Assembly: GCA_026184775.1 (NCBI GenBank) | Contig: JANCYW010000002.1 | Location: 1-64,000, forward strand | Direction of reading: 5' to 3' | DNA: 64,000 bases | Source of the DNA: Cyanidium caldarium | Lineage: Eukaryota > Rhodophyta > Bangiophyceae > Cyanidiales > Cyanidiaceae | Part shown: in pieces, positions 28,090 through 37,780 of the stretch | How positions within the stretch are numbered: position 1 is the first letter of the stretch | Layout: each line of letters starts with the position of its first letter | Position numbers and translations under genes: made by a program | The notes under the pieces: model-generated | Told to the model about the DNA's origin: nothing | Seen by the model: the letters and a program-made list of their open reading frames with translations, nothing else | Databases searched by the model: none

Positions 28090-30591
28090 TCACGGACGGG
28101 GCAATGAAGCCAATTCCGCACCCAGTGCGGCGGTAAACATGGCGGCCGTGCGCACCACTCGCTCATCCCATGCAACGGCGCGCTCGGTGGCCAGCACCAG
28201 CGCGCCCAACAGCAGCTGGGGCGCCGACGCAGCATCCGTTTGGTCGGCGCCCACCGAGGCCGCGGACAGCGGCGACACCGGCAGGCCGAGGATCGGCACC
28301 GCCAGCAGCGTGTGCACGCCGGCATCGCGCGCTAGCGCTCGTCGGCCCCAATGCATCAGCATATCGCCAACGGCATGGTGACGTTCCGCTTGGGTGCGCG
28401 CGGCAGCGATGGTGGCGGTAGCGTTGATCGCTTGCCACACCGGCGTCTGCGCCGCGCACGCGTGATGCTGAATGTCGCGGGCGCCTCGCGCGGCCAACGC
28501 ACGACACTGTCGGGCAAAGTGGGCTAGCGTCTGCCATCGCCCTGTCGCTATCTCCTCCGCTTTCGCATCAGCCACCGGTGCTGCGCGCGGCGTCGGCTCT
28601 CGTTGCACTGGACTCACCGTGCCGCACCCGTTGGCGCTTCCCTCGATTCCAGTGCTGTCGCAGTCGCGACAGGCACTCGCCTCCGAAAAGCTGGACGCAG
28701 GCAGCGCTGGCGGCGACAGCTCGCCCACCGGCTGTGCCTTCTCTCTGAGAGGGCGCTCGTCACCTCGGCGTGTATCCGTCGGCGACACCATCACCACCGC
28801 AGCAAACTCCAAGGGCGCCCGCTTGCCCTTCTCGCCCTCCACCACCACCACCTCCTGCTCCTGCTCCTGCACCCACAATTCCGCATACGACCAACCGATG
28901 CACTCCAGCAGCGCCCGCGCCACGCCCTTGCCCGCCGCCACCAACGCGCCGCGCCAGACGCCACCGCTCCACTGGTGCGCCCGCCGCACCGCCTCGCCAA
29001 TCCACTGCTTTCGAAAAGCGGCACTGCTCAGCAGCAGCTGCAACTCCAGCTCCCGCCGCTCCCGCCGCAGTTGGGTGATGGCACTGGCAGCGTAGTCCAG
29101 TGTGTCCGCTTTGCGACGTAGGCGCTTGCGCAGCAGCTCTACGCGCGCATCTCGCGGCATCCACCGGTCGTGCCAACCGTAACAAGTGCCGGGGGCGTTC
29201 CACGGATCGTTCGGCGCGGTACCCGACGCCGACGCGTCGCTCGCCTTGCAACGCGCACATGCCTCGCTCTGACAGTGATCCAGACCGCAGCAGGCGCACA
29301 CGAGTGCGGCCTCGGCGGCGCAACGGCCCTGCCGCTCGGCGCACAGCGTGATGTCGACGCCGTCGGCAGCAGTGGGACAGTCGCCCAGCAACACCGACAG
29401 CAGGTGATCGAACGAATCAGACACTTTCTGGCGCGACAAGCGCGTGTGCAGTTTGTGCGTCTCCCGGCGCTGCTCCAACGACTCGACACGGGCGGTTCTC
29501 TTCATCTTGAGCGGCGATGGCGAGGAGGAGGGCTGGTCGGCGCTCGGTTCCGCACACCCCGACAGTGTCCATGTCGGTCGGGCGGGCGCGGTGACCGCCA
29601 CGCTGGTGGCGTCGGGTGTCGACCGCGGTGTATGCGTTGGCGCGGAAGGCGCCGCCGACGTTCGCTTGGCGGCCGCGCGGGCGTGGCGACGAGATGTCGA
29701 TGCGGTGCCACCGAGGCTTGCAGATGTGGCGCGTTGATTTGAGTGCGCTCCCGGTCGCGCCCGAATCGCCGTTGTCCGGGGCGCAGCGATCGGCCAGTCC
29801 GATGCGGCTTGCCGACCCTGGCACACGATCCGCATCAGTTCGTCCATCTCCACCGCCTCTTCGTCATCTTCATCCGCCAGATCCACGGGTGACACGTGCG
29901 CTTCAGGGTGCACTGGTGCGGCGACCGACTCACCCAGTGCGAACGGAGGACGATGCGTCACCGCCGGGAAATTCACCGACGACAGGGTGGGCGACGGGCG
30001 GGGAAACCGATGCGCTGTGGCATCCGACAGGTTGCGCCCCAGCGGCGCCCGCATCATGCTCCAGACGCTGTCCACATTGTCTGCGACAGTGGCAGATCCG
30101 AAAGCGACCGCCGCATCCGGGTCGGAGTCGCTGTCGCGCAGCGCCGCGGCGGCTGCCCCACCCATATTCTGCGTGAGGTGATGCGTCGGTGGCGCCGCCG
30201 TCGCCGGCACCCGATCGCGAAGCGCCCGCCCCGATCCCTCCACCGCAACCTCGTCCAACGGTAGTAGCGGCAGCATCGCCCGCGATAGCTCCGAGTCGGA
30301 GGGCAAGGCCGAATTCACATTCGACGACGATTCTTCGCCCACGCCCCGGTGACCGGGCGCCCTTCCCGTCAGCGTCGCCTCCAGGCTGGTCACTTCGCTG
30401 CGACTGTCAGCGAACAGCTCGTGCAGGATCTCCATATCTGCCCGAAAGCTGCCTGCAGCCACCGACTCTGGCTCTTCCAACTCAGGCCGCGTCAACGGCT
30501 GCTGAGGAAGCACCTCCCGCGCGCCGAGCCGATGATTGTCGGCTGCCGCGCGCACCCCCCTCCCTGCGGGAAGCACCCCGTGGCGATTCAT
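28090..30591 (-). CDS. bHLH transcription factor with Cys-rich loop and GAF-like domain
   Basis: A large regulator-like protein. The N-terminal 370 residues are disordered (Ala/Pro/Arg/Ser) with an acidic patch at DLADEDDEEAVEMDELM. A basic-helix segment RRETHKLHTRLSRQKVSDSF and DHLLSVLL is followed, after a long loop, by a second helix KADTLDYAASAITQLRRERR: a bHLH with a loop of about 90 residues. That loop carries CACCGLDHCQSEACARC, a probable metal-binding knot. The C-terminal 270 residues resemble a GAF or MYC-N-like sensor fold (AGVHTLLAVPILGLP, LLLGALVLATERAVAWDERV). The start is uncertain: the ATG at 30591 (833 residues) or in-frame ATGs up to 30852. The DNA target is unknown. It ends 34 bases from the convergent NOP2 stop. 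Confidence 0.6.
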   Translation of the reverse strand: MNRHGVLPAGRGVRAAADNHRLGAREVLPQQPLTRPELEEPESVAAGSFRADMEILHELFADSRSEVTSLEATLTGRAPGHRGVGEESSSNVNSALPSDSELSRAMLPLLPLDEVAVEGSGRALRDRVPATAAPPTHHLTQNMGGAAAAALRDSDSDPDAAVAFGSATVADNVDSVWSMMRAPLGRNLSDATAHRFPRPSPTLSSVNFPAVTHRPPFALGESVAAPVHPEAHVSPVDLADEDDEEAVEMDELMRIVCQGRQAASDWPIAAPRTTAIRARPGAHSNQRATSASLGGTASTSRRHARAAAKRTSAAPSAPTHTPRSTPDATSVAVTAPARPTWTLSGCAEPSADQPSSSPSPLKMKRTARVESLEQRRETHKLHTRLSRQKVSDSFDHLLSVLLGDCPTAADGVDITLCAERQGRCAAEAALVCACCGLDHCQSEACARCKASDASASGTAPNDPWNAPGTCYGWHDRWMPRDARVELLRKRLRRKADTLDYAASAITQLRRERRELELQLLLSSAAFRKQWIGEAVRRAHQWSGGVWRGALVAAGKGVARALLECIGWSYAELWVQEQEQEVVVVEGEKGKRAPLEFAAVVMVSPTDTRRGDERPLREKAQPVGELSPPALPASSFSEASACRDCDSTGIEGSANGCGTVSPVQREPTPRAAPVADAKAEEIATGRWQTLAHFARQCRALAARGARDIQHHACAAQTPVWQAINATATIAAARTQAERHHAVGDMLMHWGRRALARDAGVHTLLAVPILGLPVSPLSAASVGADQTDAASAPQLLLGALVLATERAVAWDERVVRTAAMFTAALGAELASLPRP

Positions 30592-30918
30592 GCGCACCAG
30601 CGGCGTTCGTGGAGGGTGGCCGTCGAGGGGTACGGGTAGCGGCGCCGGCAATGGGCTGCGGGTGCGACCCCCGGGAGGCCACGTGGGAGAAACAGTGGAG
30701 CGAGTAAAATTTAGCGTCAGAGCGAAACGTCGAATCGGACGCACGGTGAGATTTCTCTGAAATGCTCTCCTGCAAATCCATGGCTGTTTTGTCTCCGAAG
30801 TGTCCATCATCCTCCCGTGCACTGGGCACATCCCACGCCTCTGTCCTCTCACCTCAGAGAGGCAGCCACCCCATAATTGTGGCGGAACGTATTCCTCAAC
30901 CGGACGGGCGCCCGGAGA

Positions 30919-33900
30919 TGAGCGAATGGGCGCGTCTCCGCAAGGAGCGCAAGCACGAGAACATGCTCAGGCGCCTGCTCCGATTGTGGAAGGACCGTTC
31001 CAGGGCGCCCGGCGCAAGTTGACCGACGTCCAGCTGTTGACGGCGTACCGCAGGTGGAAAACCCGGTTTCAGGGCCTGAGAGGGGCGTTTGGCATGTTGT
31101 GGGCGAAGTTGCGCGGCCCGTTCTACGTGCTGGGGTGTCGGTCGAGACGGTGGTGATGGACTTGTCGGCGGCCGCCGAGGGCACCATCTTCACCAACGCG
31201 GAGTGGGTGCAGCGGTTCGATGAACATGAGGTGCCGCACGGTAACAAGCCGAACGCCTATACCCTGCTTATGCAGGCTCTGGGTGCGCGGCTCATCAAGC
31301 CGGCGGACGTGGTGGCCACCCTAGAGGCGCGTGCCCGGGAGTTGGGGGAGAGCGCACCCAACGTGGTGGTGAGCGAACTCAAGTGACAACCGCCGTTGTC
31401 GTTGGAGTTGCCGGGAATACGCCACTACGCCGAATGCCAACTGTGGCACATGTTGCCGCTGGAGGGCCACTACAACTCTCTGGTGTGGGGTCACGACAGA
31501 CTGTTGCTGCGGGCGCTGCGTCAGCAGCTCATCAGCGTGGCGGAATTTTCGGTGAACTTTTTGGGGTCCGATGCCGGACAAGTCTTCTGAGGATGGTGAA
31601 ACTACCTCGACCACCGAGCCACAGTTATCGCCATCGTCTTCAGAAGGCACCTGCCACACCACCACCCAGCTGCGGGAGATGTTGGCACAGAGGGGTGGGC
31701 ACTGCGGTCCCAAACGCCGACCACGACACGGTGTTGCTGAAGGCGTTCCGGGGCGGTCTGGTGGCCGTGGAGGATCTGCTGGTGGAACCGTTGCAACAGT
31801 TGCCATCGGTGCGGGCGCTGCAAGAGGGCGAAACGCTCACCACCGCGTCGCTGCAACAGCTGTTGCGCGATCACCACATCGAGTCTGAGAATGGCATGGA
31901 TTACGACCGCCTGGCCAAGCTGGCGGTGCGCGAGGGCATCGCGATGCGGCGCCAGCTGCAGAACCGCAAACCGCAGCCGGAGCGTCGACGCGACCCGACG
32001 CACCTGGAGCGGCTGTTGGACGAGGTGGCGCAGCAGTTGGCCGCGCAGGGCATACGGGAAACGGGTGAGCGAGAGAAGATGGAGGAGGGACCGCCGCAGC
32101 AACAACAACAGTGAGAACAGCGGAGACGGCAGCGTGGACTGGGGTACATACGCCAGTACCGTCGCGGCGTCTACTACATCGATCGGCAGCTGTATCGGAT
32201 GCTGCAGCAGGGGGGCGCGGCGGATGGGATGAATGTGCACGACCCGCGCCCGCTGTGGATGCAGAGTTGTCTGCAGGCGCACCTGCTCATCCTGGCGGAA
32301 GCGGTCGCCGAGATGACCCCCGCGCAGCGCAACGCCACGGCGGAGGCGCAGCGCAAGGCGCCCGTGCCCCAGGGCGTGTACTACCCGTCGCGGGAGTTGG
32401 TGCGGGCGTTGCTGGCCATCGGGGTCAGGTTGCGGCCGCGGATGCGTCGCGCTGATTTGTCAGCGCTGGCGCCGCGGTATCACCTGATCAGCGAGGCGGA
32501 TGAGGCGACACGTTTTGGTGGATATTACCACGGAGCGCCGCCGCCGGATGTGGTGGCGCAGCCGCAACCCACAATGGCCAACGGGCGGGTGCTGGCGGTG
32601 GCCAAGGCGCACAAGCTGGCGCTGGCGACGGTGCTGCCCGACACCGACACGCCGGGGATCATCGAGGACGCGGTGCAGCGCATGAATCTGCTGTGGGGGC
32701 ATGGGATGCCTCGGCGTACTATTACGCGGTGCACTGTCTGGAGAAGGGGCGGGAGTTGCCGTCGTTGACCCGCAACTTTTACGTGGCGGCACTGTATGCG
32801 GTGTCGCGGGAGGGTCCGCCGTATGATCCGCCGACTGGGAAGTGCCATCCGTCGGATCTGCAGCTGGCGGCGAAGGCGCTCTTCGACGCCGAGTACAAGG
32901 AGACGATGCAGGAGGATGCCGAGTCGGATGCGAAGCCGGAGCTGATGTCGCGAGGGAGACTCAACTCAATCATTCAGTTTGAGGCCGAGCAACTGGCGGT
33001 GAACGCGGAGAACAACTTTCGGGAGCACTTGGTGGAGCACCCGTGCCTCCTGGTGGAGGTGCACTTCCAGGTGTCGGAGCTGGTGAAGCAGGTGTGGAGC
33101 AACCCGCATCTGTCGCAGACGCAGAAGAAGCAGCGGGTGGCGGCGACTCGGGCCAAGTTCTGCGACGTCAAAATCGACGTGTTGCAGGTGCCCAGCGGCA
33201 ATTGGAGGCGAAGACCCAGCCGCCCGAGGCGCCAACGACGACCACTCCCACCGCCACCTCTTCAACTTTTCCAGGCGATAGCCGTGCTGGCGCAGCGGCG
33301 TCTGGTGGCGCTACAGACTTGCGGCGATGACGACGACACCGCGATGACCGTGGAGGCGACAGCGCGCCCGGCCCGACCCACTCGGGCATACCGCAACGCC
33401 GCGTATTTCGCCGACCGGATGGTGGACGAGCTGGTGCGCCGCCGGCAGGAACGCCCAGGCGCCCTCCCCCCGAGGGCGTGACTGTTGAGCGCCTGCGCGA
33501 CGACCTGGCTGCACTGCTACACCACCTGATGGTGGGTGCACTGCAGGACGCTATTTGGGAGTTGAAGTTGCGGGCGGCCTATCAGGGACCCCTCATTCAG
33601 GAGATCAAGGACATCATGTGTTGGGGTCGCGGCTTCGACCTGGACCACCGGGACTTTCGGGCCGGTCCGGCAGCTGACCCGCGCTACCTGTTCCGCCACA
33701 TGGTCCGCACCAACGGGGTGTCGGTGTCGATCAGGCTGGCGCGTCGCGACATGCGGGAGGCGACGCGGGTGCGACAGCGCCGGCGTGGCCCCAAACCGGT
33801 GCCGCCGTGTGGCCGCTCCCCGAAGGACTGCTCGGAACAAGAGCTGCAGCGTTTTCACCGCAGGCGCTTGGTGGTGATCGACTCGGGCATGGGCAACCTG

Positions 33901-34839
33901 CTGCACGCAGTGGATGGGGTGGTGCAGATGCAGTACTCGCGCTCGCAGCTGTATATGGAGGGCGAGCACGATCCGTATCAGCGCCGGCGGCGGCAGTTGG
34001 CGCCGTCGGTGTTGCAACACCGTGGTGATGCCCAGGCGGTGCAGGAGTGGGACACCAACAAATCGGACCAGCGGCAGCGGCTGCAGGTGGCCAAGTCGCT
34101 GGATCACGCAATGTGCGCGCACCACGCGCAGCGCCCGTATCGCAAGTTGCGCCACCAGCACCGCTGCAACGAGCAGCGCGCGGACGACTGGACGCGGAAT
34201 CGTTTCCAGACACTGTACGGCAAGCCGAGCGAGGTGCTGGTGCTGTTCGGAGACCGGGACACGCGCAACCACCACCGAAAGGGCAGCCCGCCGACCAAGG
34301 TCAAGCGTAGGTGGGAGTTGTTTGAGAAATGCGGTTAGGACACACGCCGCTTTGATGGGGCGTACGCCAGCAAGCGGTGTTCGGTGCGCCGTTGTGCCGA
34401 GACGAAGACGTTGATGCAGCGCACCGATGCGCGCAAGGGGAGGGAGAGGAAGGAGCGCACAGTATGGCGTTGGGTGTAGTGTCAGGATACACAGTGCGAG
34501 TGGATACACAACCGCAACAGGATTGCTCTACTCAACCCGCTGTGGGTCGCGTTGCCCATTTTGCACGGCCTTCCACCCCCGGCCCATCTGTGTCGCCCTC
34601 GTCGTGGTGGTTCTGGGAAGAAGACGCATTCTCCATCATCCAGCGGTTCATCACGCGAGTGCCGATCGATCCAACCGGCGTCGGGCAGATCGGAACGAGC
34701 CATCGGCGTTGCCGGGAAGCGGCAGCGTCTGACCGAGTCGGACTCTTTGCTGTTGTCGTCATCGGGTGCTGCAGATCCCGGAGGGCCGATCACACCGCGA
34801 ACGAGGTCTCTTCACGGTTCATCCAAGTTAGACTAATAC
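30919..34839 (+). pseudogene. Decayed TnpB/Fanzor-family nuclease gene
   Basis: About 3.9 kb of former coding sequence on the + strand lies in open segments in different frames (about 31.05-31.39, 31.40-31.59, 31.69-32.11, 32.20-32.69, 32.69-33.48 and 33.48-34.34 kb), with at least five breaks. The C-terminal part shows Fanzor/TnpB marks in the correct order. They are a TNGVSVSI block; RuvC-I-like VVIDSGMGNLLHAVDG; QYSRSQLYMEGE; VLFGDRDTRNHHRKGSPPTK; a zinc-ribbon remnant with AYASKRCS and CQDTQCE; and a RuvC-III-like NRNRIALLN. Where the family has catalytic Glu (EYRTSK) and Asp (NRDRNAA), Gly and Asn stand here. These are eukaryotic transposon-borne homologues of bacterial TnpB, RNA-guided DNA nucleases. 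No terminal inverted repeats or target duplication were recognised. All neighbouring genes are intact, so sequencing error is an unlikely cause. Confidence 0.65.
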
Positions 34840-35008
34840 TTGGACATCAGGTTGTCTGGAAATCCCGACGAGAAGCGTGTGGGCGGACGGAGGGCGGAAC
34901 CGGGTCGACTCCAGGGAAGTGCTGCTCGGTGGGCTTGGATTCGTCCGGGCTGACGGAGCGGCCGATTCTCTCTCTGTCTGTACCTCGACCAAACAGATCC
35001 GCGCCGCC

Positions 35009-36454
35009 ATGATCACCTCCGTGCGGTGGGTACCCCGCGGCCATGCGGCTTCAGCCCTCAACTCACGCGGCACCCATCCAAACGCGGTAGAGCCACGCGC
35101 ACCGGCCGCACCATCCTTTTCCGGATCCTCCCATTCATCCAACGAAAGCGAGCCTGAAATGGCCAGCGACGAGGAACCCGACGTGGCCGAGGTGATGGCG
35201 GCCAACGCGGCCCACCTGATGCACAACCGCCGCCGCCGCCCTTCCCAACCTCATCCCGAAACCGACGACGATCTCCTCGCAGACGACCCGGAGGCGGACG
35301 AGCAGGAACAGCAAGACACCGCCCTCCTGGACAGCGACTGGCTGCTCTTATCCGCTGCGCAAGAGGAGGACGAAGTGAGCGTGCTAGAGGTGTACGTGTA
35401 CGAGCATGAGGAGCCGGATCACACGGGCAACCTGTACGTGCACCACGACTATATCCTTCCGGCGTTCCCGCTGTGCTGTGCCTACTCGCATTACGCAGGA
35501 CAGTGTCTGGCGGCTGTGGGCACCTTTCTGCCCACCATCGACGTGTGGGACCTGACGGTGACCGACACCCTAGAGCCGCGGCTGCAGCTGGGAGCGCCCG
35601 CATCATCCGCCTCGGTGGCGGCCAACGGGAGCGACGCAGCTCCTACGAACACCGCCTCCAACCCGCAACGACGACGCCGACGACAACAACCCAATGGCCA
35701 CACACCGACCGCTGCCGCGCAACCCGCATCCTCAGACACATCTCATGCTCTGGCAGTGCTGGCGCTGGACTTTCACGCGCAGCAAGCCGAGTATCTGTTG
35801 TCGGGATCGGCCGATGCCACCGTGCGCTGTTGGGACCTCAGCATGGGCGAGTGCGTGGCCACGTACCGTACACTGCACACCGACAAGGTGCAGGCGGTGC
35901 GATGGAACCCCCACCACGCTTCTGCGTTCGCCTCGGGCGGTTTCGATCGCCATGCCTGTGTGGTGGACGTGCGCCAGGCCGACGCCGAACACCGGGCGCA
36001 ACGATGGCGCACCAGCGACAAGTACGATGTGGAGGCGATACTGTGGGCATCGGAACACGCATGTCTGGTGAGCGACGAGGGCGGCTGGGTGAGCGCCTAC
36101 GACACTCGCGCTCTTGGCGACCACACTCCCGTGTGGCGTTTGCGGCCGCATCCCAAACGACCGGTGGCCATGACGCTGTGTCCGACGGTGCCGGGCATGC
36201 TAGTGACCGGCTCCACCGATGCGCTGCTGCAGGTGTACGACGTGCAGTCGAGTGCCGCCACGCCGCCGCTGGTGGCCAGCACCAACGCGCAGGCCGGCCC
36301 GATTTTCTCACTGGTCGCCTGTCCCGATTCGGCGCTCGGCTTGGCGGTGGTGTGCGGCGGCCCGGATGGCGTGTTGACGGTGGTGGATTTGGCGGAGAAT
36401 CAGGAGGCGGTGCGGCGGTGGTTTCATGGGCGTAAGTCGGTGGGTATGAGTTAG
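35009..36454 (+). CDS. PWP1: PWP1 WD-repeat ribosome-biogenesis protein
   Basis: Nucleolar WD40 protein of 481 residues involved in large-subunit rRNA processing and rDNA chromatin. The N-terminus MITSVRWVPRGHA matches the conserved opening of PWP1 and fixes the start at 35009. An acidic linker follows (about 48-115), then the family motif DDEVSVLEVYVYEHEE-like around EEDEVSVLEVYVYEHEEP and NLYVHHDYILPAFPLC. WD repeats include VGTFLPTIDVWDL, LLSGSADATVRCWDLSMGEC, VRWNPHHASAFASGGFDRHA and MLVTGSTDALLQVYDV. A Ser/Asn/Arg-rich insert lies between the first two blades (about 195-245). It lies directly downstream of the Fanzor-like fossil. Confidence 0.93.
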   Translation: MITSVRWVPRGHAASALNSRGTHPNAVEPRAPAAPSFSGSSHSSNESEPEMASDEEPDVAEVMAANAAHLMHNRRRRPSQPHPETDDDLLADDPEADEQEQQDTALLDSDWLLLSAAQEEDEVSVLEVYVYEHEEPDHTGNLYVHHDYILPAFPLCCAYSHYAGQCLAAVGTFLPTIDVWDLTVTDTLEPRLQLGAPASSASVAANGSDAAPTNTASNPQRRRRRQQPNGHTPTAAAQPASSDTSHALAVLALDFHAQQAEYLLSGSADATVRCWDLSMGECVATYRTLHTDKVQAVRWNPHHASAFASGGFDRHACVVDVRQADAEHRAQRWRTSDKYDVEAILWASEHACLVSDEGGWVSAYDTRALGDHTPVWRLRPHPKRPVAMTLCPTVPGMLVTGSTDALLQVYDVQSSAATPPLVASTNAQAGPIFSLVACPDSALGLAVVCGGPDGVLTVVDLAENQEAVRRWFHGRKSVGMS

Positions 36455-37021
36455 AATCGAGCGTGGTCGTCTTCTCTTCAGCGGATGGCGCTGTGCCAGG
36501 CTGCGTGGAGGGAGAGCGTCTCGAACTGGTCTCGTCGCTCATCAGTGCGGCCGAATGTGGGCCACGTGAGAGGCTTGGCTGCGGGTATGGTAAAATGGAA
36601 CTCCGGCGCAACTGTCAGAGGGCACCTGGCTGGTGCGTACGCGCGGCATTCATGACATATCCGCCTTCGTCGCACTCGATGACGGGAGTCGGCGATCTGG
36701 TGCTGGGCTTCGACCCGAAGCGACTCGCATGCCGCAGCGCCCCGTTTCCGTTCAGATGAGACAATCTGGTATAGGCAGGGTTTCGGCTCGCAGGTGACGG
36801 AGCCGCGTGAGGCTGTGGCATGCCGCTTCCGCTTGTCGCGAAACTCGACGCTCCTGAACGCCAGTCAACTTTCAGGGCGTGCCAGAGTGGGGTGAGATCA
36901 CTTCTTTCGAACACGCGTTAGCGAGAGACAGGAGAGGAGTGCTACGAAAACCCACACGGCACCCCAGCGGCCACGCCCGCAGGTCTACGAAGACTGCCGC
37001 CGCGTCCCACGCTCCACAACG
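36455..37021. other. Intergenic region PWP1/ISCA1
   Basis: About 570 bases between two + strand genes. Short imperfect inverted motifs such as GGGCTTCGACCCGAAGC near 36,706 were checked as tRNA T-arms and do not fit. No gene supported. Confidence 0.5.
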
Positions 37022-37369
37022 ATGGCTGCCGCGCAAAAGGCGGCGCTGGAGATAACCGCGGCGGCGGCGCGACGGCTGCAGCGACTTATGCAGACGAATC
37101 CCAGCTCCATCGGCGTCCGGCTGTCGTTGAAGCAGCGCGGCTGTAACGGTCTCTCGTACACGCTGACGTACGCGACGGAGCGACGAAAATTCGAGGAAGA
37201 AGTGCTCACGCCCGACGGCACTGTCCGAGTGCTGATCGACCCGCGTGCCATGCTGCACGTGGTCGGCACGCAAATGGACTTTGTGGACAACGAGCTGGTG
37301 AGCGAGTTTGTCTTCAACAATCCCAACGAGAAGGGTCGCTGTGGCTGTGGGGAGTCCTTCAGTGTGTGA
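37022..37369 (+). CDS. ISCA1: A-type iron-sulfur assembly protein ISCA1
   Basis: A 115-residue HesB/IscA-type protein that helps form 4Fe-4S clusters in mitochondria together with ISCA2. The three cluster-binding cysteines are Cys41 (RGCNGLSYTL), Cys107 and Cys109 (GRCGCGESF). The stretch GTQMDFVDNELVSEFVFNNP is the ISCA1 subtype signature and separates it from plastid and bacterial relatives. Only about 10 residues precede the domain and they are not a convincing presequence, although MAAAQKAALE and the Arg-containing AAAARRLQRLM helix could serve. NFS1, the sulfur donor of the same pathway, is encoded 17 kb to the right. Confidence 0.93.
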   Translation: MAAAQKAALEITAAAARRLQRLMQTNPSSIGVRLSLKQRGCNGLSYTLTYATERRKFEEEVLTPDGTVRVLIDPRAMLHVVGTQMDFVDNELVSEFVFNNPNEKGRCGCGESFSV

Positions 37370-37780
37370 TGACTGTCAGATGAAGCGTCGAGGGAGGTGA
37401 TGTTGGCCGACGTATTCGGAGCCGAGTGGCCCTGGGCGGCGATAACGGTCGCCCGCTGCAGTGATGGCCGCGGTCACGACCATCCAGCTGCATGTTACGC
37501 AAGGTATCGTCGCGAAGAAGAAATGTGTAAAGGACCTTTCACGCACGAGCAGCTTCTACCCCTCAGTGCTGCGGTTGCATCTGTGAGCCGCCCCTTCACC
37601 GGCACTGTGCCTTCGCTCAGAGGACGTCAGCATGTCGTGCGTTTGTCGGCCAGCCGAACCTCTCGCCCAACAGCCGATCTCGTTCTTCTCGACCGTCAAC
37701 CTTCCAGCATCATCATGCAAATGTCTCCTTCCGGTTCTTTTCCTTGATTCCCGTCACCACCTCCCCCTCCAGAGCTCAGG
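37370..37780. other. Intergenic region ISCA1/SEY1-like
   Basis: About 410 bases. An open frame at 37,397-37,747 encodes 116 residues without domain, signal or repeat and is not considered a gene. Pyrimidine-rich sequence precedes the next start. Confidence 0.5.

Noticed and set aside
30919-34839. The open segments as exons of one spliced gene
   Set aside because: No consistent GT...AG pairs were seen at the frame changes, neighbouring genes appear unspliced, and family catalytic residues are lost, so decay is the simpler reading.
36700-36730. GGGCTTCGACCC as a tRNA T-arm
   Set aside because: The loop and the G53-C61 pair do not fit, and no cloverleaf could be drawn on either strand.
37397-37747. 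116-codon frame between ISCA1 and the SEY1-like gene
   Set aside because: No domain, signal, repeat or biased composition; it overlaps the presumed promoter of the next gene.
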